The translations under genes and the position numbers were made by a program. From NCBI GenBank assembly GCA_966186435.1, contig CBIFWW010000027.1, forward strand, positions 1-28,209: a DNA stretch of 28,209 bases. Reading direction: 5' to 3'. How positions within the stretch are numbered: the stretch's first letter is position 1; each line of letters starts with the position of its first letter. Under the pieces are notes generated by a model that was not told the origin of the DNA, did not search any database, and saw nothing but the letters and a program-made list of their open reading frames with translations. Below are positions 24,062 through 28,209 of the stretch, piece by piece. Origin of the DNA: CBIFWW01 sp966186435 (GTDB taxonomy: Bacteria; Pseudomonadota; Gammaproteobacteria; Enterobacterales; Enterobacteriaceae).

Positions 24062-24081
24062 GGGAGAAAACAGGCCAGTTT

Positions 24082-25221
24082 TTATTCCGCTACCAAAAAC
24101 AACTCCAGCAAAGAATTCAGGAACAGCTTGCCGTGCTCGGTGATCTGCCAGTGCTCTGGCGTCTCCACGATATAACCCTGTGCCAGGGCCTTATCCAATT
24201 GCACCCGAATAATGGCTTCATCCAGCCCGGTATAGTGACGGAAATCGGCCCGAGGGGCGGCTTCCAGCAGACGGAAGCGGTTCATAAAGAACTCGAAGGG
24301 CTTATCCTGTGGCGCCACCGTGTGCTGCTTATCGCGGTAGGTTCCCGCCATATATCCACGCGGGTGGCGAGTCTTAGACATCCGCAGGATCTCGCCATCG
24401 GAGAACGTTACTTTTCCGTGAGCGCCGCAGCCAATCCCCAGATAATCGCCGAAGCGCCAATAATTCAGGTTGTGCTGGCACTGGTAACCTGGTTTGGCAT
24501 AGGCCGAGGTTTCATATTGTTGATAACCGGCGGCGGTCAGAAGCCTATGACCCTGCTCAAAGATATCCCATAGTGCGTCGTCATCGGGCAGCACCGGCGG
24601 CCGAGAGCCAAACAGGGTGTTAGGCTCAATGGTGAGCTGGTACCAGGATAAGTGCGGTGGATTGAGCGCAATGGCCTGGCGCAAATCATCCAGCGCCTCT
24701 TCCAGCGACTGATCCGGCAGGCCGTGCATCAGGTCGAGGTTAAAGCTGCGTAGCCCCAGGCCTGCTGCCAGCTTAGCAGCCCGTTTGGCTTCCTCTGGCC
24801 CATGAATACGGCCCAGACGCTGGAGCTTATCAGGGCTAAAGCTCTGCACGCCAATGGAGATGCGGTTGATCCCGGCCTGCTGATAGCGGGCAAAACGGTC
24901 GGCTTCCACGGTGCCAGGGTTGGCCTCCATGGTGATTTCCGCCCCTTCCGCCAGCGGCAGACGCGCCCGTACCCCATCCAACAGGGTTTGCATCGCTTCG
25001 CCACTAAGCAGGCTAGGGGTGCCGCCGCCGATGAAAATCGTGCTGATAGCGCGACCCTGTGCCCAGGCCAGATCGGCATCCAGATCCGCCAGCAGATGCT
25101 GGACGTAATCGTCGTGTGGCACCTCGCCCTTCAGGGCGTGTGAGTTAAAATCACAGTAGGGGCATTTCTGCACACACCACGGGATGTGAATATACAGGCT
25201 CAGGGGTGGCAGATTAGCCAT
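24082..25221 (-). CDS. hemW: Radical SAM heme chaperone HemW
   Basis: HemW (YggW) binds haem and hands it to respiratory proteins; it resembles coproporphyrinogen dehydrogenase HemN but lacks that activity. The 379-residue protein carries the radical-SAM cluster motif WCVQKCPYCDF (C-x3-C-x2-C), the SAM-binding FIGGGTPSLL and EANPGT, RISIGVQSF, and the C-terminal HemN-type domain (GIGCGAHGKV, FMNRFRLLEAAPR). Its ATG at 25221 overlaps the end of rdgB by 8 bases, so it ends the leftward yggS-yggT-yggU-rdgB-hemW operon. Confidence 0.96.
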   Translation of the reverse strand: MANLPPLSLYIHIPWCVQKCPYCDFNSHALKGEVPHDDYVQHLLADLDADLAWAQGRAISTIFIGGGTPSLLSGEAMQTLLDGVRARLPLAEGAEITMEANPGTVEADRFARYQQAGINRISIGVQSFSPDKLQRLGRIHGPEEAKRAAKLAAGLGLRSFNLDLMHGLPDQSLEEALDDLRQAIALNPPHLSWYQLTIEPNTLFGSRPPVLPDDDALWDIFEQGHRLLTAAGYQQYETSAYAKPGYQCQHNLNYWRFGDYLGIGCGAHGKVTFSDGEILRMSKTRHPRGYMAGTYRDKQHTVAPQDKPFEFFMNRFRLLEAAPRADFRHYTGLDEAIIRVQLDKALAQGYIVETPEHWQITEHGKLFLNSLLELFLVAE

Positions 25222-25807
25222 TGCGCATTGCTTCCAGTAATAGTTTCAGCGCCTGCCCACGGTGGGAGATGGCGCGCTTTTCTTCACGGGTCAGTTCGGC
25301 GGCAGTTTTGCCTTCACTCGGTACAAAGAATACCGGGTCATAGCCGAAGCCACCGTTACCGGCAGGTTGGCGGGTAATCTGGCCTTCCCAGCTGCCGTGG
25401 CAGACCAGTGGCGTTGGGTCTGCCGCATGGCGCAGGTACACCAGCACACAGTGGAAGCGGGCCTGGCGCTGGCCGTCTGGCACCTGTTTCATGGTTTCCA
25501 GCAGCTTGTGTAGATTCTTACCATCGTTGCCATCCTCCCCGGCGTAGCGGGCAGAGTAGATCCCCGGTGCACCGCCGAGAGCATCCACCGCCAGACCAGA
25601 GTCATCGGCAATCGCCGGTAGCTCGGTAATCTGTGCCGCATGGCGGGCCTTAAGAATGGCGTTTTCGATAAAGGTCAGGCCGGTCTCATCGGCAGAGTCC
25701 ACGCCCAGGCTGGTTTGTGCCACCACATCCAGCCCAAAATCAGACAGTAAATCGGCAAGTTCACGCACTTTACCGGCGTTACCGGTGGCGAGGACAACTT
25801 TTTGCAT
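25214..25807 (-). CDS. rdgB: dITP/XTP pyrophosphatase (RdgB/HAM1 family)
   Basis: RdgB hydrolyses dITP, ITP and XTP to monophosphates, keeping deaminated purines out of DNA and RNA. The 197-residue protein has the nucleotide-binding motif LATGNAGKVREL, the catalytic acidic stretch AIADDSGLAVDALGGAPGIYSARYAG (read in parts), GNGGFGYDPVFF and the C-terminal EEKRAISHRGQAL. I chose ATG 25807 by alignment (MQKVVLATGN). The upstream in-frame extension to 25924 lies within yggU. The 3' end overlaps hemW by 8 bases. Confidence 0.97.
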   Translation of the reverse strand: MQKVVLATGNAGKVRELADLLSDFGLDVVAQTSLGVDSADETGLTFIENAILKARHAAQITELPAIADDSGLAVDALGGAPGIYSARYAGEDGNDGKNLHKLLETMKQVPDGQRQARFHCVLVYLRHAADPTPLVCHGSWEGQITRQPAGNGGFGYDPVFFVPSEGKTAAELTREEKRAISHRGQALKLLLEAMRNG

Positions 25808-25817
25808 GGGGGAAATC

Positions 25818-26105
25818 CTATAACAAGGGTGAGATTGCGGCTGGGATAGCCTGTGGTTGACAGATTCGCACTTGTTTATGGCGGCCCAGTTCACCCTTTT
25901 CAATGATGACCTGGCTTTTGGCAACCCGAAACTGCTTGGCTAAATATTTGGTGAGATGGGCATTGGCCTGCCCATCTACCGGTGGGGCGGTAATGGCGAC
26001 TTTTAACTCGTCGCCATGTAGCCCAACAATGCTGTCCCGGCTGGCTTTAGGCTGAATATATAGCCGTAGCACCAGGTCAGCATCCTGGTAACGCACTGCA
26101 CTCAC
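25818..26105 (-). CDS. yggU: YggU family protein (DUF167/UPF0235)
   Basis: The 95-residue protein matches E. coli YggU: VLRLYIQPKASRDSIVGLHG, VAITAPPVDGQANAHL, and KSQVIIEKGELGRHKQVRI. The biochemical function is unknown. It starts with GTG at 26105, sharing GTGA with the TGA stop of yggT, a classic coupling overlap. rdgB starts 10 bases after its stop. Confidence 0.94.
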   Translation of the reverse strand: MSAVRYQDADLVLRLYIQPKASRDSIVGLHGDELKVAITAPPVDGQANAHLTKYLAKQFRVAKSQVIIEKGELGRHKQVRICQPQAIPAAISPLL

Positions 26106-26656
26106 AGCAGATACCAGATGCCCGGGAACAGATCCATACCAAGGTAGTTCAGCATATACAGGATCAGAATCACTACCATGGCGGAGAAATCAATCCCACC
26201 CATGGCCGGAAGAATACGGCGGATAGGTGCCATCATTGGCTCTGTCAGCTGCATCATCACAAACTCAACCGGGCTGCGGCCCTGGCTGACCCAGCTCATA
26301 ATAGAGCGGATGATGATGACCCAGAAAACCAAGGTACCGGCGGCTTTCAGCAGGGAAAGCAAGCCAACTAACAGGTTCATCGGGTCCAGACTTAACGCCC
26401 CGGCCTGAATCAACAGCAGCAGCGGATACTTGATGGTCGTCAGAATAAACGCCAGCAGCAGCGAGGCGGTATCCACCGGCCCTACCGCTGGGATCACCCG
26501 GCGCATCGGCCCGATAATCGGCTGGGTAATCTTGACGATAAACTGTGAAAACGGGTTGTAAAAATCACAGCGCGACCACTGCATCCAGATGCGCAGTAAT
26601 AGCACCATCACATACAGTTCAATTAGGGTTTTGACCAAAAACGTCAATGTCAGCAT
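26102..26656 (-). CDS. yggT: YggT family inner-membrane protein
   Basis: The 184-residue protein contains two copies of the YggT (PF02325-type) unit. Each has a hydrophobic helix followed by a polar signature: first LLLRIWMQWSRCDFYNPFSQ with TQPIIGPMRRVIPAVG, then WVIIIRSIMSWVSQGRSPVE with TEPMMAPIRRILPAMG. About four membrane segments are expected. Distant relatives act in plastid and cyanobacterial membranes, and a role in osmotic or potassium tolerance has been suggested, but the function is not settled. I chose ATG 26656, preceded by GAGGAA. It lies 19 bases after yggS and overlaps yggU by 4 bases. Confidence 0.94.
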   Translation of the reverse strand: MLTLTFLVKTLIELYVMVLLLRIWMQWSRCDFYNPFSQFIVKITQPIIGPMRRVIPAVGPVDTASLLLAFILTTIKYPLLLLIQAGALSLDPMNLLVGLLSLLKAAGTLVFWVIIIRSIMSWVSQGRSPVEFVMMQLTEPMMAPIRRILPAMGGIDFSAMVVILILYMLNYLGMDLFPGIWYLL

Positions 26657-26675
26657 GGTGTTCCTCAAAGTGTGG

Positions 26676-27380
26676 TTAGCGCGCCGGGTAGTGACGGGCG
26701 CCAAAAATAGCGGTTCCAATGCGCACCATGGTGCTGCCAGCTGCGATGGCGGCGCCCATGTCATCGGTCATGCCTAAAGATAACGTATCGACCGTCGCAA
26801 AACGGCTCTTTAATTGCGTAAAGGCTGCCGCCATCTGGTTGGCGACAGCAAACTGCTTCTGGTATTCCGCTTCCGGGGCGGGGATCGCCATCAGGCCACG
26901 CAGCGCCAGATGTGGCAGCGCGGCAATGTGATCCGCCAGGGCATCCACTTCTGCTAGGGTAATCCCGGACTTGCTGGATTCATCGCTGATATTCACCTGA
27001 ATCAACACGTTCAGCGGGGCCATGTCAGCCGGGCGCTGGTCGTTTAACCGGGTGGCGATTTTGTCGCGATCTACCGTGTGGCACCAGTCAAAATGTTCGG
27101 CCACCAGGCGGCTTTTATTGGACTGTAGCGGCCCAATAAAGTGCCAATGGAGATCGGCAATGCCTTGTTCGCGGAAGTAACGGATCTTATCCACCCCTTC
27201 CTGAACGTAGTTTTCCCCAAAGGCACGCTGGCCCGCGGCGATGGCTAATTCGATATCACTCGCAGGTTTGGTTTTACTGACTGCAAGCAAAGTAACTTCC
27301 CCGGAATCCCTGCCGCAACGTTCGGCAGCGGCTGAGATCCGGCGGTGAATCTGCGCTAGATTGTCGGCAATGTGGTTCAT
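26676..27380 (-). CDS. yggS: PLP homeostasis protein (YggS/PLPBP family)
   Basis: YggS is a single-domain fold-type III PLP-binding protein that keeps free PLP and amino-acid metabolism balanced; it has no known enzymatic activity. The 234-residue protein has the PLP Lys in LLAVSKTKP (about residue 36), FGENYVQE, WHFIGPLQSNKSRL, the phosphate-binding SLGMTDDMGAAIAAGSTMVR and the ending GTAIFGAR. I chose ATG 27380 by alignment with E. coli. The frame is open to 27431, but that part runs into the divergent yggR. It leads the yggS-T-U-rdgB-hemW operon. Confidence 0.96.
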   Translation of the reverse strand: MNHIADNLAQIHRRISAAAERCGRDSGEVTLLAVSKTKPASDIELAIAAGQRAFGENYVQEGVDKIRYFREQGIADLHWHFIGPLQSNKSRLVAEHFDWCHTVDRDKIATRLNDQRPADMAPLNVLIQVNISDESSKSGITLAEVDALADHIAALPHLALRGLMAIPAPEAEYQKQFAVANQMAAAFTQLKSRFATVDTLSLGMTDDMGAAIAAGSTMVRIGTAIFGARHYPAR

Positions 27381-27398
27381 GGCTTTGGAATGTATGAA

Positions 27399-28209
27399 AT
27401 GGAAGACATCGTGGCCCTTAGTGTAAAGCATTATGCGTCGGATCTACACCTGTCTACGGGCAAGGCTGCCCGCTGGCGGCGGCAAGGGCGGCTGGAAAAT
27501 CTGCCGGTTGCGGCCCCTGCGCCACGGGCCATGCTGGATCGCTGGCTGAGTGCCGCTCAGCTTATTCAACTGGAACAAACCGGGCAGTTGGATTTTGCGG
27601 TGACGCTGGAGTCCGGGGTGCGGCTGCGGGGCCATGCTTTTCATCAGCTTTCCGGCGTCTCTTTAGCGTTACGCATTTTGCCCACCGAATGCCCCGATCT
27701 GGCGCAGTTGGGCGTACCTGATGCTATCCCCACACTGCTGGAGGGGCCGCCGGGGTTGCTGCTGGTCACCGGGGCCACCGGCAGTGGTAAGTCCACCACC
27801 CTGGCTGCAATGATCGGCTATCTGGCGGCGCTAGGGGATAAACATATTCTTACCCTTGAAGATCCGATCGAGTTTATTCACCCCAGCGCGCATGGCCTGA
27901 TCCAGCAGCGGGAGATCGGCCCCCATTGCCCGACCTTCAGCCAGGGGCTGCGCGGGGCATTACGGGAAGATCCCGATGTGATTGTGCTGGGTGAGTTAAG
28001 GGATACCGAAACTATCCGCCTGGCGCTGACCGCCGCTGAAACCGGCCATCTGGTGCTGGGGACGCTACATACCCGTGGGGCCTGCCAGGCCATCGCCCGG
28101 CTGGTGGATGTGTTCCCGGCGGCGGAAAAATCCCTGGTCCAGTCCCAATTAGCGGATGCCTTACGGGGGGTGATGGCGCAAAAGCTGGTAGCAGCGCCTG
28201 GGGGAGGGC
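27399..28209 (+). CDS. yggR: PilT-like ATPase YggR, 3' end outside the window
   Basis: 270 codons are visible before the window ends. The N-terminal domain (EDIVALSVKHYASDLHLS) resembles PilT/PilU retraction ATPases. The ATPase core shows Walker A GATGSGKST, the Asp box ILTLEDPIEF, Walker B VIVLGELRD and the His box GHLVLGTLHTRGA. It corresponds to E. coli YggR, usually called a PilT-like protein, for which no pilus function is proven. ATG 27399 has GGA 9 bases upstream; ATG 27390 in the same frame would match the two-residue-longer E. coli start. Its start lies only 18 bases from that of divergent yggS, so the two promoters must extend into the neighbouring genes. Confidence 0.92.
   Translation, partial: MEDIVALSVKHYASDLHLSTGKAARWRRQGRLENLPVAAPAPRAMLDRWLSAAQLIQLEQTGQLDFAVTLESGVRLRGHAFHQLSGVSLALRILPTECPDLAQLGVPDAIPTLLEGPPGLLLVTGATGSGKSTTLAAMIGYLAALGDKHILTLEDPIEFIHPSAHGLIQQREIGPHCPTFSQGLRGALREDPDVIVLGELRDTETIRLALTAAETGHLVLGTLHTRGACQAIARLVDVFPAAEKSLVQSQLADALRGVMAQKLVAAPGGG

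Noticed and set aside
1..28209. CRISPR array, tRNA genes, prophage or defence island
   Set aside because: No regularly spaced repeats, no cloverleaf-like segments and no phage or defence protein motifs were seen on either strand; the only accessory DNA is the left edge and the autotransporter.

Overview
The window is chromosomal DNA of an enterobacterial gammaproteobacterium (Enterobacterales). Almost every core protein aligns end to end with its E. coli K-12 counterpart as I remember it: speC, mltC, yggX, mutY, trmB, yggL, yggN, ygfA, zapA, ygfB, pepP, ubiH, ubiI, gcvTHP, hemW, rdgB, yggU, yggT, yggS and yggR. A canonical 6S RNA (ssrS) lies at its usual place beside ygfA. The moderately high GC core, an IS256-family (IS285-like) relic and a Yersinia/Serratia-type palindromic repeat suggest a Yersiniaceae-like genus. 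I cannot name the species.

Layout. (1) 1-2480 is AT-rich accessory DNA: the end of a cysteine-containing, probably exported protein that seems broken by a frameshift; a decayed IS256-family transposase; and an unrecognised membrane protein whose likely N-terminal part lies in another frame. (2) 2480-8650: a roughly 500-base gene-poor leader with a possible 30-codon ORF and strong hairpins precedes speC (ornithine decarboxylase). It is followed by a large type V autotransporter whose passenger starts with a putative zinc metalloprotease domain. In E. coli this interval holds nupG, so it is the variable slot of the region. (3) 8669-12350: mutY-yggX-mltC leftward, and trmB-yggL rightward from a divergent promoter region. 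(4) 12351-15420: yggN, ygfA, 6S RNA, zapA and ygfB, with two copies of one palindromic repeat, one expanded by an insertion and one reduced to its ends. (5) 15422-24019: pepP-ubiH-ubiI (proline peptidase and ubiquinone hydroxylases) and gcvT-gcvH-gcvP (glycine cleavage), the latter behind a long leader with a PurR-box-like site and with a terminator between gcvH and gcvP. (6) 24082-28209: hemW, rdgB, yggU, yggT and yggS run leftward as a tight operon. A PilT-like ATPase gene (yggR) starts 18 bases away divergently and runs off the window.

Functionally the core is housekeeping: polyamine synthesis, murein turnover, oxidative DNA repair and iron handling, tRNA m7G modification, folate/one-carbon metabolism (ygfA plus gcvTHP), cell division (zapA), ubiquinone synthesis, haem trafficking, nucleotide-pool sanitation and PLP homeostasis. 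The least ordinary parts are the metalloprotease autotransporter, the structured speC leader, the internal gcvH/gcvP terminator and the scrambled accessory segment at the left edge. I found no CRISPR array, tRNA, rRNA, phage genes or recognisable new defence system.
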